The notes: generated by a model from the sequence alone, not told the origin. A stretch of 18,402 bases of DNA from Clostridia bacterium (GCA_017620455.1 JAFZQK010000007.1:1-18402), one strand, 5' to 3'; counted from the stretch's first letter, positions 1 to 7,603 are shown. A program made the numbers and translations.

Positions 1-611
1 TCGCGAAAGGCCACGAAGAGATCCAGCTCCGAGTTTTCCTGAATCTCCACGCCCAGATCGTAAAGGCCCTGAATGGGGGCGTTGCAGGCGAAGAAATCCT
101 GGGGACGGGGCCCGAAGGTGATGATCTTGAGGTTCTTCAAGCCGATGACGGCCCTGGCCACGGGCACGAAATCGCCGATCATTTTGGCGATGTCTTCCGC
201 GGTGCCCACGGGATATTCGGGAATGTAGCCCTGCAGGTGCCGCATGCCCAGGTTGTAAGAGCAGTTCAGCATGCCGCAGTAGGCGTCGCCGCGGCCGTTG
301 ATCAGGTCGCCGTCGCCTTCGGCAGCCGCCACGAACATGCAGGGGCCGTCAAAGTTCTTGGCGATGAGGGTTTCAGGGGTCTCGGGGCCGAAGTTGCCCA
401 GGAACACCACCAGCGCGTTGCACTCGGCGGCCTTCACGTCCGCCACGGCCTTGAGCATGTCCAGTTCGTTTTCCACGGTGACGGGGCATTCATACATTTC
501 GCCTTTGTAGGCCTTTTTGATAGCTTCCCGGCGGGCGATGGACAGCCCGATGGGGAAACAGTCGCGGGATACGGCGATGATACCGAGCTTGACCTGGGGA
601 ATGTTCTGCAT
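1..611 (-). CDS. L-fucose/L-arabinose isomerase family protein (partial, 3' end outside window)
   Basis: I read this from the reverse strand: 203 codons are present and the frame is open to the window edge, so the C-terminal catalytic half is missing. The start is the ATG at 611-609, preceded by an AGGGAGGAG ribosome binding site at about 619-626. The N-terminus (MQNIPQVKLGIIAVSRDCFP) and the segments RGDAYCGMLNC (about residues 106-116) and FGPRPQDFFACNAP (about 167-180) are typical of the fucose/arabinose isomerase superfamily, which interconverts an aldose and a ketose in the cytoplasm. It is the third gene of an operon behind a xylulokinase, so it may supply the ketose that the kinase phosphorylates. 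The substrate (arabinose, fucose or another sugar) cannot be decided from this half. Family is fairly sure, specificity is not. Confidence 0.82.
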   Translation of the reverse strand, partial: MQNIPQVKLGIIAVSRDCFPIGLSIARREAIKKAYKGEMYECPVTVENELDMLKAVADVKAAECNALVVFLGNFGPETPETLIAKNFDGPCMFVAAAEGDGDLINGRGDAYCGMLNCSYNLGMRHLQGYIPEYPVGTAEDIAKMIGDFVPVARAVIGLKNLKIITFGPRPQDFFACNAPIQGLYDLGVEIQENSELDLFVAFR

Positions 612-648
612 AGTCTTTCTCCTCCCTTAATCTGTTCCTTGGTTGCTT

Positions 649-1295
649 TTATTGACGAAAAGGCACATCGTTCCTGATGTCGATGTTCACGCCTTTGAGT
701 CCCACATACGCGCCGTCCTTGGCCTCGGAGGAATCCGGATGGGCCAGCAGCCACTTGTTCCGCGCCCAAAGGGATTTGTCCAGCACGTTTTGCCCGTGCC
801 GGGGCGGTAATCGGTATTGGTGTTCAGGGGCAGCCCCACCAGCACCCGGAAGCCCTTGTCCGCTTCATTGTGGCAGGGGGCGTAGTGCAGCGTGGTGGCG
901 TACACCTCCACCAGCACGCCCTTGGGCACGAAGAACGCCTTCACCTTCGCGGTGTCCAGCACGTCGTCCACGATATCGTCCATTTTCGCCAGCAGGAGGA
1001 TGAAATCCTGCGTGCCCAGGTTGAATTCGCTGTCCCGGTGGTATTCCAGGCAGTTCAGCTTCGTATTATGGCCGTTGCAGCAGCCCAGCTGGAAGGGCAT
1101 GCCGCCGAAAAGGGCTTCGCCCAGGGCCTCCGCCCCCTCCGCGGCGTGGAGGGTATCCACCTTGGGGAAATACACCACGCCCTCGGGGCAGGGAGTGGTT
1201 TCCTCCAGGGCCTTGAGCACGCCCTCAACGGCGTACCCTTCCACGATGCGGCCGTAGGGAGCGAAGGATTTGTCGGTGACGGGGATGATCTGCAT
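649..1295 (-). CDS. DUF4867 family protein, apparently frameshifted near its C-terminus
   Basis: The start ATG (1295-1293) has an AAAGGAG site just upstream and lies 31 nt after the xylB stop. Residues 1-168 read as a small soluble protein without signal peptide or membrane segment; MQIIPVTDKSFAPYGRIVEG at the N-terminus and the GCCNGHNTKLNCLEYHRDSE region match my memory of DUF4867, a cupin-like family found beside sugar isomerases and kinases in Clostridia. Its biochemical role is unknown to me. As written, the frame changes after GTGK (codon 169) at the A-run 791-788 and yields a Trp/Pro/Arg-rich tail stopping at 687. Adding one A restores NVLDKSLWARNKWLLAHPDS and continues to a stop at 651-649, giving about 215 residues. 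The restored tail looks like real protein, so this is either a sequencing indel or a recently broken gene. The coordinates given are those of the restored gene. Confidence 0.75.
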
Positions 1296-1326
1296 ATGGT
1301 TTTCTCCTTTCCCTTTTGCGTTCGGT

Positions 1327-2856
1327 TTATGAGAGCTTCGCCAGCGCGTGGAAGGATTCCTTCAGCGCGGGGTACAGCTTCTGGTACAGATCGAAGTACG
1401 CTTCGTAGGCCGCGTGGCGCTTCTTGTCGGGCAGCAGCTGATCCGATTCCTTGAGGATCTCGTCGCAGGCGGTGGGCACGTCCTTGTACACGCCCGCGCC
1501 CACGCCCGCTAGGATGGCGGCGCCCAGGGCGGGGCCTTCGGTGTTCTGCAGGATGGAGACGGGCATATCGTACATGTCCGCCATCATCTGCCGCCAGAAG
1601 GGGGATTTAGCGCCGCCGCCGCAGGCCAGCATCGCTTCGGGGGCCACGTGCATGCCGCGCAGCACGTTCAGGTTATGCCACTGGGAGTACATCACGCCCT
1701 CCATCACGCTGCGGACGATGTCCTGCCGGGTGTGCATGGCGGAAAGCCCGATGAACGCGCCCCGGGATTCCGGGTCCAGGATGGGGCTGCGCTCGCCCAT
1801 GAGGTAGGGCAAGTAGATCAGCCGGTTGGCGCCGATGGGGCTCTTGTCGGCCTCCTGGTTCATCAAAACGTAGGAATCGGTGCCCATGTCCCGGGCCACC
1901 TGGATTTCCGCCTGGAAGAAGGTGTCCCGGCACCATTTGAGGCTGAGGCCCGCGGCCAGGCCCACGCCCATGACCACATAGCCGCCCGGCACCGCGGCGC
2001 AGAAGGTGTGCACCCGGCCGGCGGGGTCGATCTGAACGGTGTCGGAATGGGCGAAGATGACGCCGGAGGTGCCGATGGTGGTGAAGGCCTTGCCTTCCCG
2101 CACCACGCCGGTGCCAATGGCGGCGGCCATATTGTCTCCCGCGCCGGCGGCTACGGGCATCCCGGCCTTGAGGCCGGTGAGCCGCGCCGCTTCCTCGGTG
2201 ATATGGCCCGCCACGTCGCAGCTTTCCACCAGCGGCGGCAGCATGTTCATGTCAATGCCGGTCTTTTCGCAGATTTCCCGGCTCCAGCAGCGATTGGGCA
2301 CGTCCAGCAGGTTGGTGCCGGAAGCGTCGCTCATTTCCATGAAGTATTCGCCGGTGAGCTTGAGCCGCACGTAATCCTTGGGCAGCTGGATGTGCCGGGC
2401 CTTCGCCCAGATCTCCGGCTGATGCCGGCGCACCCAGAGCACCTTGCCGGCGGTGAAGCCCGTGAGGGCGGGGTTGGCGGCGATCTGGATCAGATGCTCC
2501 CGGCCGCCCACCAGGCGGGTGAATTCATCGCATTCCTCGATGGTGCGGTTATCGCACCAGATGATGGACCGGCCCAGGGCCTCGCCCCGGTCGTCCGTGA
2601 GCACCAGGCCGTGCATCTGGCCGGAAAGGGAGAGGCCGGCGATGTCCCCGGCGTCCACGCCGCTTTTTTCAATTACCGTGCGGATGGTGGTCACCGCGGC
2701 CTGCCACCAATCCTCCGGCTCCTGCTCCGCCCAGCCGTTTTTGGGCTGATACAGCGGGTATTCCACGGAGGCGGAGGCGACGGAATTGCCCCGCAGGTCG
2801 AACAGGACCGTTTTGGTGCCGGAGGTGCCAAGATCTACGCCAAGCAGGTATTTCAT
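1327..2856 (-). CDS. xylB: Xylulokinase (FGGY carbohydrate kinase)
   Basis: Phosphorylates D-xylulose to D-xylulose 5-phosphate with ATP, feeding the pentose phosphate pathway in the cytoplasm. The open frame extends further upstream, but I choose the ATG at 2856-2854: it has an AAGGAG site eight or so bases before it and gives the family-typical start MKYLLGVDLGTSGTKTVLFD, 509 residues (XylB is usually about 480-510). The first phosphate-binding loop is DLGTSGTK (residues 8-15). The xylulokinase-specific LSGQMHGLV is at 77-85, and GAGDNMAAAIG (238-248) carries the likely catalytic Asp241, partner of Asp8. The C-terminal ACGGGAKSPFWRQMMAD matches the adenosine-binding region. It is the first gene of an operon with DUF4867 and an isomerase. 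A related FGGY specificity (for example another ketose) cannot be excluded, but the MHG motif favours xylulokinase. Confidence 0.9.
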   Translation of the reverse strand: MKYLLGVDLGTSGTKTVLFDLRGNSVASASVEYPLYQPKNGWAEQEPEDWWQAAVTTIRTVIEKSGVDAGDIAGLSLSGQMHGLVLTDDRGEALGRSIIWCDNRTIEECDEFTRLVGGREHLIQIAANPALTGFTAGKVLWVRRHQPEIWAKARHIQLPKDYVRLKLTGEYFMEMSDASGTNLLDVPNRCWSREICEKTGIDMNMLPPLVESCDVAGHITEEAARLTGLKAGMPVAAGAGDNMAAAIGTGVVREGKAFTTIGTSGVIFAHSDTVQIDPAGRVHTFCAAVPGGYVVMGVGLAAGLSLKWCRDTFFQAEIQVARDMGTDSYVLMNQEADKSPIGANRLIYLPYLMGERSPILDPESRGAFIGLSAMHTRQDIVRSVMEGVMYSQWHNLNVLRGMHVAPEAMLACGGGAKSPFWRQMMADMYDMPVSILQNTEGPALGAAILAGVGAGVYKDVPTACDEILKESDQLLPDKKRHAAYEAYFDLYQKLYPALKESFHALAKLS

Positions 2857-2902
2857 AGCGATGTCTCCTTCTTGGATTTGTGGGGTATGCGTACTTGTAT
2901 TT

Positions 2903-2931
2903 ATTGTAGCTGAAAATGCCGGAAAATGCAA
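2903..2931 (-). promoter_or_regulatory. Sigma-A promoter of the xylB operon
   Basis: On the minus strand, a -35 of TTGCAT (2931-2926) is followed after exactly 17 nt by a -10 of TACAAT (2908-2903, five of six consensus bases). The expected start of transcription lies near 2896, giving a leader of about 40 nt before xylB. Two copies of AAAATGC (plus strand, 2913-2919 and 2923-2929) lie 10 bp apart in and next to the spacer. Confidence 0.6.
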
Positions 2932-3001
2932 GGAAATGGGGGAACAAATTCCGCAATTTTTCCACAATTGTTGCCGCAAAATGCGCAGGATCCGGTTTTT
3001 C

Positions 3002-3031
3002 TTGACGCGGAGGGGAAAAGTACGGTAAAAT
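3002..3031 (+). promoter_or_regulatory. Sigma-A promoter of the araM gene
   Basis: TTGACG (3002-3007), 18-nt spacer, TAAAAT (3026-3031). Transcription would start near 3038, about 25 nt before the ATG, and the GGGAGG site at 3049-3054 lies in between. It faces away from the xylB promoter, so the two units are divergent with about 70 bp between the -35 elements. Confidence 0.6.
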
Positions 3032-3062
3032 TTCCTCAGCAAGAGAACGGGAGGATAGGGAG

Positions 3063-4430
3063 ATGCCGGCTTTTGATAGGATGTCCCTGGAAACGCTGAC
3101 GCGCCGGGAGGGCTTTGCCTGCGAATGCGGGAAGCGTCACGTCTGCGCGCTGGATTATCTGCGGATCGGCCCGGGCGCGCTGTCCGCCGCGCCGGAGATG
3201 GTGCGCGCCCTGGGGTGCGAAAGGCCCTTCGTGGTGTGCGACGGAAATACCTGGGAGGCCGCCGGGCAGCGGGTGTGCGCGTTGCTCAAGGACGCCGGGA
3301 TCGGGCATCAGGCGTATATCATCCCCTGTGCGGGGCAGAAGATCGCCCCGGCGGAATGGGAGGTGGGCAGCGCGCTGATGCACCTCGATCCCGCCTGCGA
3401 TCTGATCCTGGGGGTGGGCAGCGGGGTGGTCAACGATATCTGCAAGGTGCTGGCCAACGCGCTGAGCAAAAAGAACGCCGTCATCGGCACCGCCCCGTCC
3501 ATGGACGGCTACGCCTCCAACGCCTCCGCCATGGAGATCAATCACGTGAAAATGACCCTGTTCAGCCGCGCTCCGCAGGGGATACTGCTGGATACGGACG
3601 TGCTGGCCCGGGCCCCCATGCGGATGCTGCAGGCCGGGCTGGGGGACATGGCGGCCAAATACATCGCCCTGTGCGAATGGCGCATGAGCCATCTGGTGAC
3701 GGGGGAGTACTACTGCGAACATGTGGCGAAGCTGATGCGCAGCGCGCTGAAAAAGGTGATGGACGCGGCGGAGGGCGTGCCCGGCCGGGACCCCAAAGCC
3801 GTTCAGGCCATCGCCGAGGGGCTGGTGATCAGCGGCATCGCCATGGCCTACGCGGAGATTTCCCGCCCCGCCTCCGGCCTGGAACACTATTTTTCCCACA
3901 TGTGGGAAATGATGGCGCTGGAGCGGGGACTGCCCTACGATCTCCACGGCATCCAGGTGGGCATCGGCACGGTGCTGACGCTGAAACTGTATGAAAAAAT
4001 ACGCACCGTCATGCCGGACCGGGCGCAGGCGGACCGCTACTGGCGGGAAATGACCGAAGAAAAATGGCAGTCGCAGATCCGCCGCATCTTCGGCAGAACC
4101 GCGCCGGAGATCATCGAAATGGAGAGGACTGCCCGGAAAAACGACCGGACGGCCCATGAAGAAAGGCTGGAAAAAATCATCGCCAACTGGGACGGGATCC
4201 AGCAAGCCATCCGGGAGGAGCTGCCGGACTATCGGGCGCTGCGGGGGCTGATGGAGCGGGCGGGCATGCCCGTGAAGCCTTCCCAGATCGGCGTTTCCCT
4301 GGAGGATACGGTAAACGCCTTCATCGGCGCCCGGGACGCGCGGGACAAGTATATGTCCTGCTCCCTGCTGTGGGATCTGGGGCTCACGGACGAGTTTGCC
4401 GCGTATTTGCGGGACGTGGCGGAAACATAA
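3063..4430 (+). CDS. araM: sn-glycerol-1-phosphate dehydrogenase, AraM type
   Basis: 455 residues, iron-containing-alcohol-dehydrogenase/dehydroquinate-synthase fold. AraM/EgsA enzymes interconvert dihydroxyacetone phosphate and sn-glycerol 1-phosphate with NAD(P)H; the B. subtilis protein is metal-dependent and lies in the arabinose operon. Visible marks are the nucleotide-binding GVGSGVVND (117-125), TAPSMDGYASNASAM (143-157), and candidate metal ligands Asp195 in AGLGDMAAKY, His275/His279 in GLEHYFSHMWEM and His295 in LHGIQVGIGT. No signal peptide or membrane helix, so cytoplasmic. It is about 60 residues longer than B. subtilis AraM (394 aa), the extra length spread over the C-terminal half. 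The start ATG has a GGGAGG site nine bases upstream and a good promoter. It is divergent from xylB, echoing the link of araM to pentose genes in Bacillus. Family assignment is strong; the in vivo role (archaeal-type glycerophosphate or detoxification) is open. Confidence 0.88.
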   Translation: MPAFDRMSLETLTRREGFACECGKRHVCALDYLRIGPGALSAAPEMVRALGCERPFVVCDGNTWEAAGQRVCALLKDAGIGHQAYIIPCAGQKIAPAEWEVGSALMHLDPACDLILGVGSGVVNDICKVLANALSKKNAVIGTAPSMDGYASNASAMEINHVKMTLFSRAPQGILLDTDVLARAPMRMLQAGLGDMAAKYIALCEWRMSHLVTGEYYCEHVAKLMRSALKKVMDAAEGVPGRDPKAVQAIAEGLVISGIAMAYAEISRPASGLEHYFSHMWEMMALERGLPYDLHGIQVGIGTVLTLKLYEKIRTVMPDRAQADRYWREMTEEKWQSQIRRIFGRTAPEIIEMERTARKNDRTAHEERLEKIIANWDGIQQAIREELPDYRALRGLMERAGMPVKPSQIGVSLEDTVNAFIGARDARDKYMSCSLLWDLGLTDEFAAYLRDVAET

Positions 4431-4459
4431 AAAATGGACGGCAGAAGTTCCTGCCGTCC
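4430..4459 (-). terminator. Intrinsic terminator of the minus-strand NAGPA/Lgt-like operon
   Basis: Nine-base-pair stem GGACGGCAG (4436-4444) / CTGCCGTCC (4451-4459) with a six-base loop. On the minus strand the hairpin is followed by A and a run of T (complement of the A-run 4430-4434), so it fits as the terminator for leftward transcription. It lies beside, not inside, the hairpin serving araM. Confidence 0.7.
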
Positions 4460-4461
4460 CG

Positions 4462-4492
4462 GAGGCGCTGGCAAAACGGCGCCTCGTTTTTT
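4462..4492 (+). terminator. Intrinsic terminator of araM
   Basis: Inverted repeat GAGGCGC (4462-4468) / GCGCCTC (4479-4485) with a 10-nt loop, followed by G and six T (4487-4492). It reads as a Rho-independent terminator for plus-strand transcription. Its last bases touch the stop codon of the convergent Lgt-like gene. Confidence 0.75.
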
Positions 4493-5498
4493 ACTGTTTT
4501 TTCGGAAACGCCCGCTTCCAGAGGGGGCGCACGGTGAGGATGATGCCCAGGCAGCAAAGGCCGATGCCCAGGTAGCACAGGTCCATGTGCATCCAGGCGA
4601 GGAAGGCGATCTTTTCGTCCAGGGCGAATTCCAGGGCGATCACCACGCCCAGCAGCAGGAGCACCGACGCCCAAACCGCGGCGATGCGGCCGCGTTTTTT
4701 CTCCGCCCGCGGCAGGCGGATGCAGCAGATCAGCATCACCGCGCCGATGGCGATGGCGCTGAGCAGCTGGCTGACCTTCACGAACCCCCAGGTGAGCACG
4801 GCGTCCTTGCGCATGCTCTCCATCAGGATCTGGCAGGCGGCGTACAGCAGCACCGCCAGGGCGGCGTGCCCGCCTTCGGCCCGGCGCTTCATCAGCAGCA
4901 CGATCAGAGCGATGATCAGCGCTGCCAGTGCTTCCCAGAAGAAAACGGCGAAATACCATTCGCTGCCTTTGGGCTGGCAGGCCAGGGGGAAGCGGAACAG
5001 GGGGGAGGGATCGGCCCAAGCAAAGGAGCTGGGAAGGCGGGTGGAGGGGTCCAATTCCAGAAGGATGGGATCGCCGAACCATTCGGAAATGCTCATGCCG
5101 TAGCCCAGCCGCACCAGGCTTTCGGCCATCCGGCAGCAGCACACCGCGATCATCCCCGGCCCCGCCGCGCCATCCAGCACGCGGCGCACGGGCGTGCGGG
5201 TGATCCGGGCGGAGAGGCATGCGGCCAGCAGCACGCCCAGCAGCGCGCCGTAGAGCACATATCCGCCCAGATCAAAACGGAAAAAATGCAGCAGCCCCTT
5301 TTCCCGGAAATAATTGAGCCGCGCCAGGAAATAGCCCAGCCGGGCGAAGAACACCCCCAGGGGCACGCACAGCACCGCAAACCAGCTGACGGCCTCGCTG
5401 CCCAGGCCGTATTTTTTCCGCGTGAACTGCATCAGCCCCAGCGCCAGCAGCGCGGCGGCCGCCGTGCACAGACCGTAAAGATGGAAAGGCCCTGCCAT
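4491..5498 (-). CDS. Lgt-like (prolipoprotein diacylglyceryl transferase family) membrane protein with extra C-terminal helices
   Basis: 335 residues, strongly hydrophobic, about nine predicted helices. The first 265 residues resemble Lgt, the membrane enzyme that moves diacylglyceryl from phosphatidylglycerol to the lipobox cysteine of prelipoproteins. Shared marks are DLGGYVLYGALLGVLLA (about 76-92, the HGGLIG region, with Tyr83 where E. coli has essential His103), an arginine-bearing segment CCRMAESLVRLGYG (121-134), and MESMRKD...TWGFVKVSQLLS (226-247) like the family's EFFR...GQ.LS end. Residues about 270-290 and 304-323 add two helices beyond a normal Lgt. It starts four bases after the stop of the NAGPA gene, with a GGAGG site inside that gene's end, so the two are translationally linked. 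It is more likely a diverged paralogue than the housekeeping Lgt. Family moderately sure, activity not shown. Confidence 0.65.
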   Translation of the reverse strand: MAGPFHLYGLCTAAAALLALGLMQFTRKKYGLGSEAVSWFAVLCVPLGVFFARLGYFLARLNYFREKGLLHFFRFDLGGYVLYGALLGVLLAACLSARITRTPVRRVLDGAAGPGMIAVCCCRMAESLVRLGYGMSISEWFGDPILLELDPSTRLPSSFAWADPSPLFRFPLACQPKGSEWYFAVFFWEALAALIIALIVLLMKRRAEGGHAALAVLLYAACQILMESMRKDAVLTWGFVKVSQLLSAIAIGAVMLICCIRLPRAEKKRGRIAAVWASVLLLLGVVIALEFALDEKIAFLAWMHMDLCYLGIGLCCLGIILTVRPLWKRAFPKKQ

Positions 5499-5502
5499 GG
5501 CG

Positions 5503-6444
5503 TCAATCCTCCGAAGCTGCGGAAGCGAAATAGATCAGATCGGAAATATGCCGGCTGCCGGGGGTGCGGTGCACGGGCTTGCCCCGCAGCATCAGGTGGG
5601 CGCTGCCGCCGCCGTCCAGGTTGTAGGCCAGCTTGCAGTCGGGGAACAGGAGCAGGATAAACTTGGTCAGCTCCTTGAGGTTCATGCCGTTCATGCCGCT
5701 GCCGTCCACCACGCCGCCGTCGACTTCCACGATGGCGTATTTGAGGGTATCCAGCTGGCAGATGGCGATGCGCTGGGTGGGCAGGTGGCCTTCCACCTGG
5801 TCCTTTTCAAATTTGTTCAGCGCCAGCTCCTGGGCTTCCCCGTTCCGCACCAGCACCGGGCCGAAGCAGAACGCGTTCACGATCTGCCGCCCGTCGTTTT
5901 CGATTTCCTGCCGCTTGGCGGCCATATCCTCGCTGGTGGCCTTGGGCACGGCGTCAAAATCGCCGTTGTCGTCGATGATCAGCACGTCCCGGTTCCCGTC
6001 CAGGGCGTCCCGGTAAAACACGCCCTGGCGCACCACGAACCCCACGTTATAGGAAAACTTGATGAAATCGCTGTTGCACGCCACCACGGCGTTGACCCGC
6101 TGAGCCATTTCCCAGGGACGCTCCAGGGTCACATCGTCGTAGCTTTCGTTGCTCATGGTGGTGCGCAGCTGGGACGGATCGGCAATATCGATCACCACCC
6201 AGCGGCACATCACCTGGGATTCGCTGGATGGGGGCTTGCGCTTTTCGGAATCCATCACAATATGGATGGATTCATCCTGATACTCCGTATCGGACAGCCA
6301 GCCGCTTTCCCGGGGCGGCACGCCATGCACCTTGAGATCCATGCCCAGGGGCGTGACCTCCGCCACGGCGGGGGAGGAGAGGAACAGGGCCATGGCCAGC
6401 AGCATCAGCACGGCCAGGCACCAGCGCAGGGTATTGCCTTTCAT
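5503..6444 (-). CDS. Secreted phosphodiester glycosidase family protein (NAGPA/DUF2233 domain)
   Basis: 313 residues. An N-terminal signal peptide (basic start, hydrophobic 9-23, likely cleavage after AVA at 28) without lipobox predicts export. The mature part has the NAGPA-domain landmarks ACNSDFI (122-128, usually ACNGDFF), GPVLVRNGE (195-203), LPTQRIAI (221-228, usually PRTAIG) and NLDGGGSAHLML (275-286). This domain occurs in the uncovering enzyme of mammalian lysosomal sorting and in many bacterial exported exopolysaccharide or cell-wall proteins, where it is thought to cleave sugar phosphodiesters. A region around residues 43-77 before the core is not recognised. The start ATG is preceded by AAAGGTG about 11 bases upstream. 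It is the first gene of an operon with the Lgt-like protein. Family is sure; the substrate (perhaps teichoic-acid-like or glycerophosphate polymers) is inference. Confidence 0.85.
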   Translation of the reverse strand: MKGNTLRWCLAVLMLLAMALFLSSPAVAEVTPLGMDLKVHGVPPRESGWLSDTEYQDESIHIVMDSEKRKPPSSESQVMCRWVVIDIADPSQLRTTMSNESYDDVTLERPWEMAQRVNAVVACNSDFIKFSYNVGFVVRQGVFYRDALDGNRDVLIIDDNGDFDAVPKATSEDMAAKRQEIENDGRQIVNAFCFGPVLVRNGEAQELALNKFEKDQVEGHLPTQRIAICQLDTLKYAIVEVDGGVVDGSGMNGMNLKELTKFILLLFPDCKLAYNLDGGGSAHLMLRGKPVHRTPGSRHISDLIYFASAASED

Positions 6445-6483
6445 CGGAGGAACGCACCTTTCTTTGGCAAAAATGATTTCCGG

Positions 6484-6495
6484 GCGGGCGCCCGC
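6484..6495. promoter_or_regulatory. 12-bp palindrome in the leader of the NAGPA operon
   Basis: GCGGGCGCCCGC is a perfect palindrome placed about 8-20 nt after the predicted transcription start (-10 at 6515-6510) and directly followed by a second palindrome CGCATGCG (6493-6500, overlapping). It could be an operator or a leader hairpin. Nothing in the sequence decides. Confidence 0.25.
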
Positions 6496-6509
6496 ATGCG
6501 AACAAAAAA

Positions 6510-6539
6510 ATTATACCATAAGACGCATGGGCGAAACAA
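6510..6539 (-). promoter_or_regulatory. Extended -10 sigma-A promoter of the NAGPA/Lgt-like operon
   Basis: On the minus strand, a perfect TATAAT (6515-6510) preceded by TGG forms an extended -10 (TGnTATAAT). A weak -35, TTGTTT (6539-6534), lies 18 nt upstream. The leader to the NAGPA ATG is about 60 nt. Confidence 0.65.
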
Positions 6540-6596
6540 GCCGTTTTTGAAAAAAGGCCGCGGCGTGCCGGGCGAAAACGCCGTTCACGCCAAACG

Positions 6597-6618
6597 AAAA
6601 GGGCGGTCTTCGCCGCCC
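6597..6618 (-). terminator. Intrinsic terminator of the leucine-rich-repeat gene
   Basis: Six-base-pair GC stem GGGCGG (6601-6606) / CCGCCC (6613-6618) with loop TCTTCG, which on the minus strand reads as a stable CGAAGA loop followed by TTTT CGTTT (complement of 6592-6600). It lies about 80 bp after the stop of the LRR gene and before the promoter of the next minus-strand gene, as expected for a terminator between independent units. Confidence 0.55.
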
Positions 6619-6697
6619 GGTGGTTTTCCGCATTACCTGGAACGAAATGCCGATCAAGCCGACAGATCCCCGACGAAATCCTGAGCATCAGACGGCG

Positions 6698-7603
6698 TTA
6701 TTGCTCCGGGCCGGAGGGCGCAACATCCTCAAAGGGTTCGTACTGGCCGTCTTTTGCGAATATCCGCTGGATGGTATAAAAGTGGGGATGCTCTCGCCAG
6801 CCGCCTTCCACGGAGGAAGAAACCGAGTCGATATAGGTATCCGGCAGAGCTTGACTCAGCTGGGCCAGCATGGTTTCGTCCAGTTTATGCTCGGGATTGT
6901 AATCGTTGCTGTTGTAAATCCACAGCCGCCTGAGGTTGGTCAGCCCCAGCAGCGGGTGCAAGTCTGGAATGCGGTTATAGCAGATGTTCAGATCGACAAG
7001 GCTGTTCAAGCCGGCCAGGGCGGAAACATCCTCCACATGATTGTAAAACAGCTCCAGATACTGCAGTTCTTTCAGCTCTGCCAAAGGGGTAATGTCCGTG
7101 AATTGATTGTCTACCAGGATCAGTACTTTTAAATGGGGAAGGTCTTCGAGGAAGGAAAGATCCTTCACCGCGTTATGGCCAATGTCCAGCGCCTGAAGGT
7201 TTTTGCAGTATTTCAGGATGGAAAAATCCTCCTCCGTATGCCGCTCGGAATTGGAGCCGTGGCGGGTGGAAAAGGCGGTGGCATCGGTGCGCACAACATG
7301 ATAGTTGAAAGTCATGGTCCAGCCGAATTCAATATTGGGAAAATTCGTCGCATACTGGGTGATGCGCCTCCGGATCAGGGTGGTATGAAACATATTTACT
7401 TTTTTCAGGTTGGGCAGAGACTCCAGAAAACGGAAAAACTTCTGATCCTCGCCAACCTCCACAACCACTCTGCCCAGGTCGATCTCCTCCGCGTCCACCG
7501 GTACGGTCAGCCCTTTGAACCGCACCGTGGCTGTTTCCGCCGGGGCGAAGGAAGCCAGGGACATGAGAAACAGTGCAAACAGAAGAAATAAATACTTCTT
7601 CAT
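6698..7603 (-). CDS. Secreted leucine-rich repeat protein
   Basis: 301 residues. A signal peptide (MKK, hydrophobic 4-19, likely cleavage after APA at 22) without lipobox predicts export. About five 22-residue SDS22/internalin-like repeats occupy residues 128-235, each with the L..L..L.L..N.(I/V).D pattern: LQALDIGHNAVKDL, LKVLILVDNQFTDI, LQYLELFYNHVEDV, LVDLNICYNRIPDL. The region before the repeats (30-127) is unrecognised. No cell-wall anchor (LPXTG), SLH or transmembrane segment follows, so it is probably released or loosely held. LRRs bind proteins; the partner is unknown. Start ATG with GGGAGG nine bases upstream. It has its own promoter and terminator and is a single-gene unit. The DNA appears more AT-rich than its neighbours by eye, which could mean separate ancestry. 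Confidence 0.8.
   Translation of the reverse strand: MKKYLFLLFALFLMSLASFAPAETATVRFKGLTVPVDAEEIDLGRVVVEVGEDQKFFRFLESLPNLKKVNMFHTTLIRRRITQYATNFPNIEFGWTMTFNYHVVRTDATAFSTRHGSNSERHTEEDFSILKYCKNLQALDIGHNAVKDLSFLEDLPHLKVLILVDNQFTDITPLAELKELQYLELFYNHVEDVSALAGLNSLVDLNICYNRIPDLHPLLGLTNLRRLWIYNSNDYNPEHKLDETMLAQLSQALPDTYIDSVSSSVEGGWREHPHFYTIQRIFAKDGQYEPFEDVAPSGPEQ

Noticed and set aside
1648..2913. Long plus-strand open frame of 421 codons opposite xylB
   Set aside because: It is antisense to a clear xylulokinase, rich in His, Gly and Ala as mirror frames of GC-rich genes are, and has no ribosome binding site or known motif.
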